Source: Diphasiastrum complanatum (taxonomy: Eukaryota; Streptophyta; Lycopodiopsida; Lycopodiales; Lycopodiaceae). From it: a DNA stretch of 64,000 nucleotides. The DNA lies in the NCBI GenBank assembly GCA_029204225.1, contig CM055092.1, positions 71,365,472 to 71,429,471 of the forward strand, in the 5' to 3' direction. Positions 24,035 to 36,412 of the stretch are shown one piece after another. A model generated the notes under the pieces. It had not been told where the DNA came from. It did not search any database and saw nothing but the letters and a program-made list of their open reading frames with translations. Position numbers and translations under genes: made by a program. Every line of letters starts with the position of its first letter. The stretch's first letter is position 1.

Positions 24035-26498
24035 GTTGTGACTGGCAATGCATCTAATTGCGTTGCGATGGGGAGGCTTGTCCATGAGGCCTATCCCCAC
24101 ATTTTTTGGACGCCCTGTGCTATTTGAGGATATAGCGAAGTTGCCTTGGATCAAGGAGGTGGTTGACACAACACGATTTCTGGTGAGGTTTGTCACCAAG
24201 AGACCGAGAGTGTTGAGCATGTTCAGGGCTCATTCACAGCTCGAGGTCTTGAGGCCTGCCCCCACAAGGTATACTAGACTCTAGTAACTACATACTCATT
24301 TGGATTTGGACCTCTAACCTCTGAGTCGTTACTGCTTAATCACTCGTAGCATTTTGCAAATATTGCACAATGAATCATGATTTTTGATACAAATTAATAA
24401 TCGAGATTCGATTGTGAGTCGTGACTTGTGAATTGTCATTGTGTAGGTTTGCCTACATGTTTATTGTCTTGGAGTGCTTGTTGAAAGTGCATGGAAGCTT
24501 GAGGCAGATGGTCGTCTCAAATCATTGGACGGATTGGGGACCATCACGAGAGCCCAGGGTGAGGAGATTTGAGTGTATCGTGCTAGGTACATCTTTCTGG
24601 GATGAGGCACGAGCTATCATCACGGGGCTGCAGCCAATTTATAATGTCCTACGCCTTACAAATTCAGAGGGCTGCACCTTGGGCCTTCTATATGAGTTTA
24701 TGGATAGGATTGGTGAGCAGCTCCGTACATCCACTGCCATCAGTGTTGAGAGGTATATACTAAACGATTTTGACTTGTCACCAAAATTTAACCTTGTAGT
24801 TGTGCAAGGTGTAGTAAGTTGACTTGTACTATGTAGTGTACTATGTACGCTCAATCATCAATGTGGAGTGGATGCTGGCAAGCGCTCATTGAAATTTTGA
24901 ACTTTTGAAATCATAAATGCGAATGTGACACACTGCCTATGTTAAATGTACAGGCTGGAAGAGATACGAGATCGATGGCAATCAAGATGGGATTGGTTCC
25001 ATCGTCCTCTACATGCAGTGGCCCATATCCTTCACCCGTTGTGGAGGAGTCCAGCCCAATATCGAGATAGGGAGCTTAGGAATGGATGGAACACCTACAT
25101 TCAAGCAGTCTATCCTAATCCTGATGACCAGGATGCATCCATCTTGATGGTGTTTAAACGTGAGACTCTTGAGTTCGGTCGGCTCTCCATCAACACGATT
25201 GAGACCAGGTAAACTATCAATACTAAATAGTGACTTGTAAATTGCAATAGTCTACCTTAACCTATTAGAATGCATTTGAAGTTGAGTCCTCATTGATCCT
25301 TGACAGTTGTCACTTTGGTGGAAATGTCAATTTTTATGTAAGATATTTGATGGCTCCAAGTTCTTGACACATTTTATGCCTGTGGAAATGATGATTTTTT
25401 AGCCTTTGTTTGTGTTTTCTTTCCAGTTTTCTCAGTATCTTTTACCAAGTCAACAATGCACTAGTGTCTTCTTTGGAACACTTTGCTTATGTGTGCTTCA
25501 CTATTCAGGAGTTAGTCAAAAGTTTTGACTCTTGACTCAGACTCTACTTGTCAAATTTCTAAATTCTTACCACTAGGCATGCTGCGGCCTATCTCATGGT
25601 GGGACAAGTATGGGATTGACGTTCCCAGATTGCAGACTCTAGCAATTCGGGTTCTCTCACATGATTGCACAGCGGTTGCATGTCAGAGGAACTGGAGTGT
25701 GTTCTCTCTGATTCACACGAAGAGGAGGAACAGACTTTTGACGCCACAGTGTATGTGCACGCCAACTTGCGATTGCTACAGAGGACCAGAGAGGCGACTC
25801 AGGTAAATTGTGGTTTAAACTTTAAACTTTTGATTATTCAATATTGCTAGTAGCTACAGCCTACTAGCTACTTAGTTAGAACTTAGAACTTACTCGTAAC
25901 TCCACCAACGGTAAACATGTAACTTCTAAGTTCTGGAATGATGAATATGACTTACAAGTATATACTATCTACTATCTAACCTTTTGAAACTTTGATTTAA
26001 TTAAAATTTGATGCAAATCAATCCCGATGAGATTGATGTGACAAAAGTTCCAGATTTGCCGCCGAGGGACCAGGCAGAGGAGGACGTGTATGCATTGTTG
26101 TATGAGGAGGCTACACGGACCGCAGGTTAGAACTTAGAGCTTACAAGTTAATTTGAACAAAGGTCGTGTCTTTGGAAATTGGTGTTGATAACTATTAACC
26201 TCATTGTGCACGTTTTGCGGCTTGCCCAGTTCAAAGTTGTAATCGTTTACCATTTTTGTGTGCAGGGGTTACCACTAGAGCTGCCAGGAGGACACCTAAG
26301 AGGCTGAGCCAGGATCGACGCTCCCGAGATGTTGAGGATAAGGAGCCTTTGGCCTCATCCACAGAGACCTCTGACTCAGAGGAGAATGTTGATGAGGATG
26401 ATGAGGCAGATGATGAGGCAGAGGGGCAGGGCAGTGATGATGATGATGATGATGTGGTAGAGGAGCCTCCAAGCAGAGCTAGGAGGGTCATACGATAG
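24035..26498 (+). pseudogene. hAT-1 transposase, C-terminal exons
   Basis: Exons by comparison with hAT-2: 24035-24268 ('VVTGNASNCV', 'EVVDTTRFLVRFVTKRPRV'), 24447-24752 ('FAYMFIVLECLLKVHGSLRQ', 'LRLTNSEGCTLGLLYEFMDR'), 24954-25208 ('WFHRPLHAVAHILHPLW'), about 25577-25802 (dimerisation region 'ISWWDKYGIDVPRLQTLAIR', 'CQRNWSVFSLIHTKRRNRL'), about 26012-26125, and 26265-26498 (acidic tail with an SDDDDDD run). Cut-and-paste transposases of this group use an RNase H-like core and a C-terminal dimerisation domain. The BED finger and DUF659 exons are absent. Exon 1 has lost part of the 'AAHCLDL' segment, and the acceptor before the fifth exon lacks AG. Confidence 0.8.
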
Positions 26499-26766
26499 AT
26501 CGTAGATGATGCATCATAGTTTTTATTTGGTGCTCAGTTAGATAGATCATAGTAGATGCTAGATGTTAGAGAGTTGTCGAGACTTATTGAGCGACATTGT
26601 AATTTGTTACTGGGTCATGACATGACTTGCACATTGTATTTAGTATTGTATGTGGTCTATTGTGTTCACTATTTGAACTTTGAACATCAATGGTTTTAAG
26701 TTTATAAACTATGACTATCATGGCACAAACAAGAGAATTGAAATAGATTATAGAATGTAGATATAA

Positions 26767-27239
<473 letters not shown>

Positions 27240-27255
27240 CTCCCTCCCCCTTAAG
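27240..27255 (-). promoter_or_regulatory. gypsy-1 polypurine tract
   Basis: On the minus strand this reads 'ttaagggggagggag', directly before the 3' LTR. This is the plus-strand primer used in reverse transcription. Confidence 0.85.
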
Positions 27256-30200
27256 AACCGTCTTGGTCCTCTAAGACAAAGTCTGGAAAAATCTTGCGAA
27301 GGACGCTGCCTCTTTCCCAAGTGGCATTCTCAACAGGCTGATCATTCCACTTAACCAGATATTCTCGGTATAGAGTATGACGAGTCTGCGTCTCTCTACT
27401 ATCAAGAATTTCCTCTGGTTCATGTGGAGGTTGTTGAGGATCCAATGGGAGAACTAGAACACTGTCCCCTACCAGATTATCTGATCTGGTTAAGGCTTTT
27501 CGTAACTGACTTACATGAAAAACTGGAAAAACCTTACTGCTGTGTGGGAGTTCTAGTTCATAGGTGACCTCGCCTAGTCTCCTACTGATGGTAAAGGGAC
27601 CACAATACCTTGGAGACAACTTAGCACACACTCCTGATTTGAGGGTTTTAGAGTCAACTGGGACTCTCAAGTAGACTTTCTCACCAGTGGAGAACTGCAC
27701 ATCCCGTCTGTGTGGATCTGCATAATGCCTGGCTCGATCCTGGGATTGTCTAATGCTACGCTTAGCATGTTCTATCATCTGGTTTAGGTCTTCTAAAAAG
27801 TTTCTGGCTGCTTCAACTTTTTCTTGTTTAAACCCTACAGCTGTGGGTGAGCGTGGCTGAAAACCGTACATCAGCATAAATGGGCTGTATCCCGTAGCTG
27901 AATGTTTGGTACTGTTGTAAGCAAACTCTAATATTGAGAGATACTCCTCCCAATTAGTCTGCCTCTTGCTGACGTATGCACGAAGCATATCCTCCAGCAC
28001 TTGATTTACCCTTTCTGTTTGACCGTCCGTCTGTGGATGGTCAGTGGTACTCATATTAAGTTTAGTATGGAGATGATGGAATACTGCCTTCCAAAAATTT
28101 CCAGTAAACTTACTGTCCCGGTCGCTGACTATGCCGGAAGGTAGACCGTACAATTTAAATAGCCCGTCTACAAACAACCTCGCTAACTCTGGAGCTCTAA
28201 CGGTTGTTTTGGTCGGAATAAAATGAGCCATTTTGGTCAGACGGTCAACTGTGACCCATATAGCGTCATTACCCTTTTGGGTTTTAGGCAGGCCTACTAT
28301 AAAATCCATGGAGATACTCTCCCATTTACCAGCTGGTATTTCTAAGGGATGCAACAACCCTCCTGCCTTTAAACGCTCTGCTTTATTTACTTGACATTTC
28401 TGGCAACTGGTTACATACTGGTGGACGTCCTTTTTCATACTGGGCCAGAAAAATTGCCTACGAAGAAGCTCATAGGTCTTCTGTATGCCTGGGTGTCCCG
28501 CGCTAGGATTGTCATGACATTCATATAGGACCTGCTGCCTATAATCCTCTGAATTGGGGACACATACTCTATCTCTATAGAGCAAGTACTCATCCTGAAT
28601 GGAATACTGTTTCCATTTGAATCCTTGAGTCAACTGACCCTCAACCACTGGGGTTTGCTTGGGTAATACAGGCTCAGAATCCTCAACGTCATCTGACGAC
28701 GTATACTCGGACTCATTATCATCCTCAACGGAAGCTGTCGTATTCTTGGATGAACTGGCACCAGCCCCGGGAACTGGTTCTGGAGTCTGTAACTGTCTAT
28801 TCTGGACTGAGTTCCAGATAATAGAGAAGAATGCATCATGCTGGCATTTCCCTCTCAAGGACTCGAGTAACTCATTACGAATCTGAGTAAAACTCAGCTC
28901 GTTTATCATAGGCATTCTGCTAAGGGCATCTGCTACTGTATTGAATTTTCCACGCCTATATCTGATAGACATGTCAAACTCTTGCATCAACTCTGCCCAA
29001 CGAGCTTTCCGACCTCTAAGCTCAGGTTGATTGCAAAGGTATCTGAGACTCTCATGGTCTGTCAGGACCTCAAAGTTGGCACCATACAAATAATGCCTCC
29101 AAGTCTTAAGGGCATGGACTATAGAAAAGAGTTCCTTTTCATAGGCACTGTACCTAGTCTGAGCTGGCTCGAGTTTTTTACTCTCGAACGCAACTGGTCG
29201 TCCACCCTGAGTTAGCACAGCGCCTACTGCAAAGTCGCTAGCATCTGTTTCGACCACAAATGGCTGATTGGGGTCGACGACTTTTAAGACTGGTGCTGTA
29301 GCTAAGGCTGTTTTGAGAGCATCAAAGCTCTCCTGTTGTGCAGACTCCCAAATGAACTCCTTTCCCTTCCCCTTAAGAAGATTTGTCATAGGGACTGCTA
29401 TCTGAGCATATTCCTTGACAAATCGTCTGTAATATCCCGCCAGACCAAGAAAGATTTGAAGTTCCAAAATATTCTGAGGTCTCAGCCAACTGAGTATGGC
29501 TTTAACCTTATTTGGGTCCATCTTAATCCCATCTGAAGAGATAATGTGACCCAAATATGCTACTTCTTCAACGAAGAATTCACACTTGGATTGTTTAGCA
29601 TAAAGCTTATGCTTTCTGAGCAGTCGAAACACCTTTCTGAGGTGTTTTAGATGCTCCTTCCTCGTTTTGCTGTAGACGAGGATGTCATCTAAAAATACGA
29701 CTACAAACTTACCCAAGTATGGTCTGAGGACACTGTTCATCAAGGTCATAAAGGTAGCTGGAGCATTTGTGAGCCCAAATGGCATCACCTTAAACTCATA
29801 ATGACCGTGACGAGTCCTAAAAGCTGTTTTCGAGACATCTTCCGATTTTATACGGACTTGATGATATCCCGATCTAAGGTCTATTTTACTGAAAAACTTA
29901 GCCCCGTCGAGTTGATCAAACAACTCGTCTGCCCGAGGCATAGGGTATTTATTCTTAATTGTGACTTTATTGAGGGCTCTGTAATCTACGCAAAGACGCA
30001 TAGACCCCTCTTTCTTTTTCACCAATAGGACTGGTGAGGCCCATGGTGAACTACTGGTCTGAATTTGGCCTTTCCCAAGATAGTCTGTTAACTGCCTAGT
30101 TATTTCTTCATCCTCTGTTCGGCTGACCCGATACGGAGGTTTAGAAACAGGTGCTGTACCTGGTACTAGGTTTATTACATGATCTACCTCTCTGCTAGGT

Positions 30201-30601
30201 GGTAAACCATGTGGCAAATCTTCAGGAAAAACATCTTTAAATTTAGACAATAAAGTTTCTAATTTACTGATTTTCTGCTGAATAGAACTGGAAATAGAAA
30301 CTTCAGGAATAAACTGAAAGTCACATAAGAATACCTGATGGTCTTCGTCTCCGATTAGCTGACAGAGCTCTGAACTGCAGACCATAGGGCTGTTGGGAAC
30401 ATCATGCTCCCCATGCAACTGGATCTCTCGGCCTTTATACTGAAAGCTGAGGGTGTTCTCCTGATAGTTTCTGTGGAGGGAAGGTCCTAAACTGTAGAGC
30501 CAATCTCTCCCGAGAACAATGTCTGTTCGATCCAGGTGCATTATCTGAAAGTTTATTTGATCTTCGTACCCCTGAATACCAAGATTTAACTTACTTACCA
30601 T
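27251..30601 (-). CDS. gypsy-1 pol: protease end, RT, RNase H, integrase, chromodomain
   Basis: An open frame of 1116 codons. Residues 1-60 are the end of the protease-like region ('[14 protein letters not shown]'). Reverse transcriptase (about 185-345) has '[13 protein letters not shown]', '[12 protein letters not shown]' and catalytic '[11 protein letters not shown]' (DD at 305-306). RNase H begins '[16 protein letters not shown]' (about 450). A variable acidic linker (about 603-655) precedes the integrase H2C2 finger (about 696-736). The DDE residues are D776, D827 and E863, giving the D-35-E spacing. Residues 1063-1105 are a chromodomain ('[16 protein letters not shown]'), which defines a chromovirus and is thought to guide integration to marked chromatin. 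A stop at 30602-30604 separates this frame from gag. Confidence 0.93.
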   Translation of the reverse strand: MVSKLNLGIQGYEDQINFQIMHLDRTDIVLGRDWLYSLGPSLHRNYQENTLSFQYKGREIQLHGEHDVPNSPMVCSSELCQLIGDEDHQVFLCDFQFIPEVSISSSIQQKISKLETLLSKFKDVFPEDLPHGLPPSREVDHVINLVPGTAPVSKPPYRVSRTEDEEITRQLTDYLGKGQIQTSSSPWASPVLLVKKKEGSMRLCVDYRALNKVTIKNKYPMPRADELFDQLDGAKFFSKIDLRSGYHQVRIKSEDVSKTAFRTRHGHYEFKVMPFGLTNAPATFMTLMNSVLRPYLGKFVVVFLDDILVYSKTRKEHLKHLRKVFRLLRKHKLYAKQSKCEFFVEEVAYLGHIISSDGIKMDPNKVKAILSWLRPQNILELQIFLGLAGYYRRFVKEYAQIAVPMTNLLKGKGKEFIWESAQQESFDALKTALATAPVLKVVDPNQPFVVETDASDFAVGAVLTQGGRPVAFESKKLEPAQTRYSAYEKELFSIVHALKTWRHYLYGANFEVLTDHESLRYLCNQPELRGRKARWAELMQEFDMSIRYRRGKFNTVADALSRMPMINELSFTQIRNELLESLRGKCQHDAFFSIIWNSVQNRQLQTPEPVPGAGASSSKNTTASVEDDNESEYTSSDDVEDSEPVLPKQTPVVEGQLTQGFKWKQYSIQDEYLLYRDRVCVPNSEDYRQQVLYECHDNPSAGHPGIQKTYELLRRQFFWPSMKKDVHQYVTSCQKCQVNKAERLKAGGLLHPLEIPAGKWESISMDFIVGLPKTQKGNDAIWVTVDRLTKMAHFIPTKTTVRAPELARLFVDGLFKLYGLPSGIVSDRDSKFTGNFWKAVFHHLHTKLNMSTTDHPQTDGQTERVNQVLEDMLRAYVSKRQTNWEEYLSILEFAYNSTKHSATGYSPFMLMYGFQPRSPTAVGFKQEKVEAARNFLEDLNQMIEHAKRSIRQSQDRARHYADPHRRDVQFSTGEKVYLRVPVDSKTLKSGVCAKLSPRYCGPFTISRRLGEVTYELELPHSSKVFPVFHVSQLRKALTRSDNLVGDSVLVLPLDPQQPPHEPEEILDSRETQTRHTLYREYLVKWNDQPVENATWERGSVLRKIFPDFVLEDQDGS

Positions 30602-30604
30602 AGT

Positions 30605-32035
30605 TCATATTTTTTTATCTTCACCCTTAGCTAATGAAACTATGTACCTATGCTGACTAGGTACTTCTGGTAGTTTAAGCTTTTTAACCAGGGTGTGGTT
30701 GATGAAATTATGGGTTGCCCCATCATCAACCATGACTCTTACTGACTGGTTACCAACTTTCCCATGCATACGTACTAGGTCATGCGGCCCAAAGCTGAAG
30801 GGTCTCGCTAGCATTGCAGAGGTCAGCTGGCAACAGTGTTCATGATCTTCATGATACACTTTGATCTCGGAAGCTGCCGAGTCACTGGGGAAACATACAG
30901 TCTGAACAAGATGAACTTGTTTTTTATCTTTCTTATCTTTTTTTGTGAAAGGCCCCTTGGGACACTGTCTGACTGTGTGTCCCTTGCCCATACACACAAA
31001 GCACAAACGTTCTTGTTTGGCTTTCTCAAAATCATCTGGTTTTAAGGGCTGTATGTGTGAAGGGCGTTTCTGAGGAGCTTCACCTTTAAATTTATCTTCT
31101 TTCTTTCTTTTTAAAAATTTCTTTTTAAATTGAAAGTCTTTCTGAGGAAGCTGCTCAGAAAGTGGTTGCTGTCTCGCTCTCTTCCTACCCACTGAATCAT
31201 CATAGATTTGAGCATATCTGAGAGCTTGCTCAAGGGTAGTAGGCGAGTTTCTCTGGACCTCTACTTTATATTCATCTTTGAGGCCACGGACAAATCCCCT
31301 GATTTTTTGATAGTCATCCATATTTTTAATCTTTAAAATTGCTTCTCGATACTGCGAGATATATTGGATGAGGGACTTGTCCATTACTGTTCTTTCCCAG
31401 GCTTCCCAGGCTCTATCAAGTTCATTCTCTGGTAGAAATTCTCTTAGGAAAGCTTCTTCAAAAGCTTTCCATGACCGGGGAGTCTGCCCAGTCTCCTGGA
31501 GATTTAACCACCACTTATAGGCCATAGGCCCTAAAGAAAGACTGGCCTCAATTGCTTGCAAATGGTCAGGGGTCTGTTTAAGAGCATGAATGTTCTTCCA
31601 TTTGCTGAGGAAGGTTTGTAGAATATCTGCATTTCTATCCTTCTCTTCCTCATTAAAAGTAGGAGGCTTTAAATCTTTAAAAACACTGGGGTGAGACCGT
31701 AAAGTCTCACCCGAAACTGATGGAAGTGGAGAAGGGGATAACTGAGAAGTGGAGGGAAGGCTTCCTTTCGCGGAGCTCAAAATCAAGTTTTTGAGTTCAG
31801 CGAACGAGTCGTCCACACTGGACTTGAAATTGGCTATTGCCAGCTTCAGTTCATCCACTTCTGTTACCAATTGGAGGAACTGCTCCTTGGTAACCAGTTC
31901 GTCGAGTTCTTCGGCGAACTGTTCCTGTTCTTCTACTTCCATGGGTTCCTTCCCTTTTCTGTAAGCCAAGGCTTCTGTTTCAAGTTCGTCGAAGCCTCTC
32001 TCCTGGGGTTGATCAGGTCCCTGAGGAGTGGTCAT
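30605..32035 (-). CDS. gypsy-1 gag and N-terminal protease
   Basis: 476 codons from ATG at 32035. An acidic, partly helical N-terminal part is followed by a retrotransposon gag domain (about 130-245: 'YKWWLNLQETGQTPRSWKAF', 'FLREFLPENELDRAWEAW'). A basic stretch leads to the CCHC knuckle 'CFVCMGKGHTVRQC' (about 345-358), which packages RNA. The frame runs into an aspartic protease with 'VMVDDGATHNFI' (about 430). It stops at 30602-30604, inside that domain. In gypsy-2 the same place reads through with a Trp codon, so gag and pol were one frame in the family. Confidence 0.9.
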   Translation of the reverse strand: MTTPQGPDQPQERGFDELETEALAYRKGKEPMEVEEQEQFAEELDELVTKEQFLQLVTEVDELKLAIANFKSSVDDSFAELKNLILSSAKGSLPSTSQLSPSPLPSVSGETLRSHPSVFKDLKPPTFNEEEKDRNADILQTFLSKWKNIHALKQTPDHLQAIEASLSLGPMAYKWWLNLQETGQTPRSWKAFEEAFLREFLPENELDRAWEAWERTVMDKSLIQYISQYREAILKIKNMDDYQKIRGFVRGLKDEYKVEVQRNSPTTLEQALRYAQIYDDSVGRKRARQQPLSEQLPQKDFQFKKKFLKRKKEDKFKGEAPQKRPSHIQPLKPDDFEKAKQERLCFVCMGKGHTVRQCPKGPFTKKDKKDKKQVHLVQTVCFPSDSAASEIKVYHEDHEHCCQLTSAMLARPFSFGPHDLVRMHGKVGNQSVRVMVDDGATHNFINHTLVKKLKLPEVPSQHRYIVSLAKGEDKKI

Positions 32036-32731
32036 CTTCGAAACTGAAAGAGAGCTACCTTAACTTCTGAAGGAAAAAAGTCTAAAAGACTAATTTACAA
32101 CTGTACAAGGGAAAGGAAAGATGACTTAGCTGTTTCTGAGGACTGTACTTCCAAAGAAAGAATCAAGAAAAGCCCTTTCAGCTCTTCCTCCACTGCTTTC
32201 AGATCTGCTGTCCGGAAAAATCAGAGATCAAGGTACCAAGAAAAAGAAACAAACTTCTGATCGTCTTGGCCCCTTCCCTCGCTGTCTGAGGTGTATACTT
32301 TTTGCTCCAAAATTCCCGTTTTAGGACCCAAAACAGTTGCAAACTTGTGGTTCCTGCCAAAGACCTTCAGCGCTGGACCTGCACCCACGATTCTGTCTCA
32401 GATCCGCTCCAAATTCCAGAAAATTTCACTCCAAATTCGAAGTTTCCACCCAATTTGGCAGCGCTGGACCTGCTCCACGTTTTCTATATAAAATGTGCTC
32501 AAAAATCCACAACTGATACATAAAAATCAAGGGTAAATCCCTGATTTTTCAGCGCTGAGCTTCTACAAGGGATTGTGCCTCAAACAACTGTAAATTCCCA
32601 GCAAATTTCAAGGATTTGAAAGCTGTTCCTACAGCGATTTTCCTCCTCAATTCTTTCCTGAGAATCTGAGAAATGTTTCCTATCTTCTGATAGCTTTCTC
32701 TACTGCTGTCCTGAACTCCCTAGGATGGAGA

Positions 32732-32745
32732 TGGCTCTGATACCA
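32732..32745 (-). promoter_or_regulatory. gypsy-1 primer-binding site
   Basis: The minus strand reads 'tggtatcagagcca', a perfect initiator-Met tRNA complement, one base inside the 5' LTR. Confidence 0.9.
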
Positions 32746-32746
32746 G

Positions 32747-33104
32747 TGTAATAGATCCTAACACCACAGTAGGGCAAACACTAACTGATCCACCCAACCT
32801 TGCCTACTCCCTGATATAGAGTAAGCCCCTCCTAGCCCAGTGTGAGGACTGGTAGCATGCTACTGCCAAGTGTCGGCCACGTGGCACTGACGTGGCCGAC
32901 TGCACGTCGGGACCCAACTGGGGGCCCTATCCTGCTGACAGGGTCCCTAGGCTGTGTTAGGCCCGCCATGGCTATGGACCGTGCTGGGGCACACTACTCA
33001 CACTGTCTTGCCCTGTTGGTCATGTACGCTGGACACGACCCTGACTGTGGTATCTGACCTATCTGTGTTCTCTAGGGTTCGGCACTGGTTACGAGCTCGT
33101 AACA
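32747..33104 (-). repeat. gypsy-1 5' LTR (right on + strand)
   Basis: 358 bp starting tgtaatagatcc and ending ctcgtaaca on the + strand. It directly abuts the (GA)n remnant of the LINE-a tail. Confidence 0.92.
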
Positions 33105-33122
33105 GAGAGAGAGAGAGAGAGA
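33105..33122. repeat. (GA)n remnant, LINE-a tail
   Basis: Short GA run between the gypsy-1 LTR and the LINE-a 3' signature. Together with 26781-26881 it formed one tract before gypsy-1 inserted. Confidence 0.85.
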
Positions 33123-35894
33123 GCTTTATTAATGTCTTTTCCATGCCAAAAGGCATATAAGACTAATAAGGTACATGTCAAGTATGTGGTAACCATGGGA
33201 GCGTATAAAACATCTCCAAAACTATAATAAGAAAACATCTACTACATACTAAAATAGACATGTCTGCGAGAGTGTGTGTGCGCATAATAATCGCATGTAT
33301 CCATGTCAAGATGTCAAGACTGTGCTGCTGCTGCTGCTGCTACTGCTGCTGTGCTGATGTTGTAAAAAGATGTGATGTGAGCCACAACATGAGAAGGCAC
33401 TGGAGCCTGCCGACGTCATCTGAGAGCGTGAGCATGTGTAGTAGTACGTCTCTGCGTAGGATGTCTGGTGATCTTGGTAGTAACGTGATGGTGGGAAGTA
33501 CATTGTCTCTGATCTCTATGAGCATGTGAGCGGCTGTCATCCTCGTCGTCGTTATAACCCTCCTCCTCAGGCAAATCACGCGATCTCCGCCTAGTAAAGA
33601 ATGAAGTAATCAATGGCTGTGAGGTAAAGTGCTGGGGTGTCCCGTATAAATCTCTCCGTAGTATGAACATCTCGTGTACCATCAGAGCGACACACCGTGG
33701 GTCCTCATAGGCTATGAGAGAGCTTAGAGTGGTAGGCATGTCTCGATATAGGCAATGATATCGCCCTCTGATCTCATAGTATACTAGGCATCTAAAGATA
33801 AAGTGCTCTTCAGACTCCACCTCGCCTAGAGAGCAGAACTGGCAAATCCGCTCCTCTCTAGGAATACCATGGAACCTCTCAGTCTCAATAGCTAGCTGAT
33901 GAGAAGACACCTTGAGCTGTCCCAGTGTGAATCTGAGGCAATGTGATAGTCTCGAATCCAAGTAGCGTGGCATGACCGGGGTCTCTGATGCATCTAGCTC
34001 CAAAAAATGGGTCTAGTAGAAAGCTGGCTTAACCCCTAATTGGTTAAGCCAAAGTCCACTCTAGATATGTGCGATAGAGGAATCGTCTGATATACTGATG
34101 GGTGGCTGAAGGAAGCTCTATGATGGAGATACCAAATGACTCAAGTAGGAGGTGAGATGTCTGAGAGAACCATGATAACTAGTAGCCCTGATCATGGAGA
34201 CGTTGTGAGGAGGATAGTGCAATCTGTATGTATCGTCTGTCTATCTCTGGTAACACCTGTATCCTCTGTATATAGGTAATGAGCTGAAGAGATGCCTCGA
34301 TCTGTATAGGTGGAACTGCAAACTCGGCCAGGAGAATCTCATGTGGAACAAAAGGCTTCGCTCGAATCAACCGAGCTAGCATGGTGGTCTGTAATCGTGA
34401 AAGGTTGGCCCAGTGTGAAGAGGGGAGACCATGTACACCATGCCTCTGCCGCGTATAGAGCCGTGGGGGTGACAATGGTACCAAAGAGGCGACACTTCTG
34501 GAAACAAAAACGCTCTAGCTGAGCAAGAGAGGCATGTCCCTTCCCTAGTCGAGTGGTAGCGGCCTGTCTCATGCTAAAAGTAGGACCTGAGAAAAGGATC
34601 CCCAAGTATGTGTAGGAAGGGACCACCTCTAGAACTTGTCCACCCGAAGTAAGCTCCTGTTGATGCATGAATGCTCGAGAAGTGTTGAAGACCATAACCT
34701 TGGTCTTCCCAATGTTCACCCCTAGGCCCCATCTGGTGCAAAACTCATGCAAGCAATCCAACTGTCGCTGTAGACCCTCTCTGGTCGGTGAGACCAATAC
34801 CACATCATCGGCATAAAGGAGGATAGCAATCAGGATGTCCCCAAGCCTGCAACCAGCACCACCACACTGTGTAATGACTCTCTCCAACTCATCAATATAC
34901 AAGCCAAAGAGGACTGGTGAGAGGGAGAAGGAGAACTCGGATGGTCGTGGAGATATAGAGATAGGTGAGTCAGTGGGGACCGTATACAAGCTAGTAGCAT
35001 AATTAGTCCAAATGCGGAGGTCCTCTAGGAGAGGTGGTGGAGAGCGAGGAATGAACTCACGCCAAAAAGCGCCCGAAGAAGAACTGAAAAGGAGGTCAAT
35101 AAGATGTTTCCCTTCAGAATCATCATAGGAGCACTTCTTACGGCGGAGAACACGATGGTAAGAGTGTCGGGAAGATCGGACCAGATGTGGAGCATAAATA
35201 CGTGAATAGGCTATTGACTGATGAAGAGAACGACACTCGGTATCGTACCATGGAGGGTGCAACGGTCGAGGTGTGTGTCGAGATTTTTTGGGATGGGGTT
35301 TTGTGGGGAGGGTGACTGGACTGTCATGAGGAAAGGAGTGTAAAATCGGAATGGCTCGCTCAATTGGAACAAATGATGAGGCAACGGAGGAGGTGGATAG
35401 GTCAGCAGAGACAACAACGGGGGGGGGGGGGGGGGGGGCGATCAGCGAGGGCCTGGGAATTGGGGGACATGGCAGCAGCGAGGGATAGGGTCTGGGAAGG
35501 GATGGACAGGGTAGCAGCCAGGGGCTGGGGCTGGGAGTCGGGGGACAGGGCAACAACGAGGAGGGCACCACTTTGGGAATCGGGGGACAGGGCCTGGGAA
35601 TCTGGGGACAGGGTAGCAGTGAGGGACAGGGTCTGGGAGGCATCACCATCGGGATTAGCAACGAGGGAGGGGAGGGTGGCATCAGGACCAGCAGCAGGCA
35701 GTGAGGGGCGCATCGGGATTAGCAACGCGGGGGGGAGAGATGTATCAGCAGCGAGGGGGGCAGGTTCGGGATCAACAACGAGGGGGGAGAGAGATGTATC
35801 AGCAGCGAGGGAGGGGAGGGGCACATCGGGATCAGCAGCGAGGGGGGTAGGTGGATTAGCAGCGAGGGGGAGGGAGAGGAGCGCTTTCCTATGT
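33123..35894 (-). mobile_element. LINE-a, internally deleted LINE
   Basis: The 3' signature 'gctttattaatgtctt' begins directly after (GA)n. On the minus strand it runs from a proline-rich ORF1-type start (35680-35890), jumps into ORF2 after the endonuclease ('PPWYDTECRSLHQSI', 'LIDLLFSSSSGAFWREFIP'), and has a second in-frame gap. That gap removes the first half of reverse transcriptase ('PRPSEFSF' joined to 'SLSPVLFGLYIDELERV'). Catalytic 'LLYADDVVLV' remains, as does the zinc-finger end 'ICQFCSLGEVESEEHFIFRC' (first half of 33416-34003). Frameshifts lie near 34010 and 34490. The 5' end also meets (GA)n. Confidence 0.85.
34339..35682 (-). pseudogene. LINE-a fused ORF1/ORF2 frame
   Basis: 447 codons. 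Residues 1-90 are repeats of Pro-rich text ('LLPCPQIPRPCPPIP'), including a proline run encoded by a G20 tract at 35419-35438. After about residue 130 the sequence is ORF2, with 'FSSSSGAFWREFIPRSPPP'. A join near residue 245 drops the reverse transcriptase fingers. 'YADDVVLVSPTREGLQRQLD' is the palm motif. Without the fingers and endonuclease the product cannot prime reverse transcription at a target. Confidence 0.75.
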
Positions 35895-35920
35895 GAGAGA
35901 GAGAGAGAGAGAGAGAGAGA
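35895..35920. repeat. (GA)n microsatellite, about 26 bp
   Basis: Between the 5' end of LINE-a and the 3' signature of LINE-b. Confidence 0.9.
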
Positions 35921-36339
35921 GCTTTTTTAATGTCTTTCCATGCCAAAAGCATATAAGACTAATGAGGTACATGTCAAGTGTGTAGTAACCATGGGAGCGC
36001 ATAGAACGTTTCCAAAACTGAAATAAAGAAAACAGCTAGTATCAACTAAATAAACAAGTAATCATCTGCAATCAAGATGTCAAGTCTGTGCTGGTGCTGT
36101 AGAAAGATGTAATGCAAGCCGCAACATGAGAAGGCGCTGGAGCCCGCTGGTGTCGTCTATGAGCATGAGCGTGTGTCGTATGTCTCTGTATATGAGGTAT
36201 GGCTATCCTGGCAGTATAGGAGGTACATCGTCTCTGATCTCTGTGGGCATGTAAGCGACTGTCATCCTCGTCGTCGTAGTAGTCATCATCCTCGGGTACT
36301 GAGACACGCGATCTCCGTCTAGTAAAGAATGAAGTGATC

Positions 36340-36342
<3 letters not shown>
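35921..36342 (-). mobile_element. LINE-b, 5'-truncated LINE
   Basis: The 3' signature 'gcttttttaatgtctttcca' and 3' UTR are followed (minus strand) by the extreme ORF2 C-terminus ('ITSFFTRRRSRVSVPEDD', 'HRDQRRCTS'). It is cut at 36342, where a (GA)n tract begins. Confidence 0.8.

Positions 36343-36408
<66 letters not shown>
36343..36408. repeat. (GA)n microsatellite, about 66 bp
   Basis: Pure GA run separating LINE-b and LINE-c. Confidence 0.95.

Positions 36409-36412
<4 letters not shown>

Noticed and set aside
26256-26498. A stand-alone acidic nuclear protein
   Set aside because: The frame continues hAT transposase exons at the same intron positions as hAT-2, so it is the transposase tail.
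27251-32000. Plus-strand frames antisense to gypsy-1
   Set aside because: Shadows of the minus-strand gag and pol. They lack homology of their own and typical codon use.
32732-32745. tRNA gene
   Set aside because: Only the 14-base primer complement is present; no cloverleaf or A/B boxes.
35364-35930. A Gly/Arg-rich + strand protein
   Set aside because: It arises from the G-rich minisatellite antisense to LINE-a ORF1 and ends in (RE)n.
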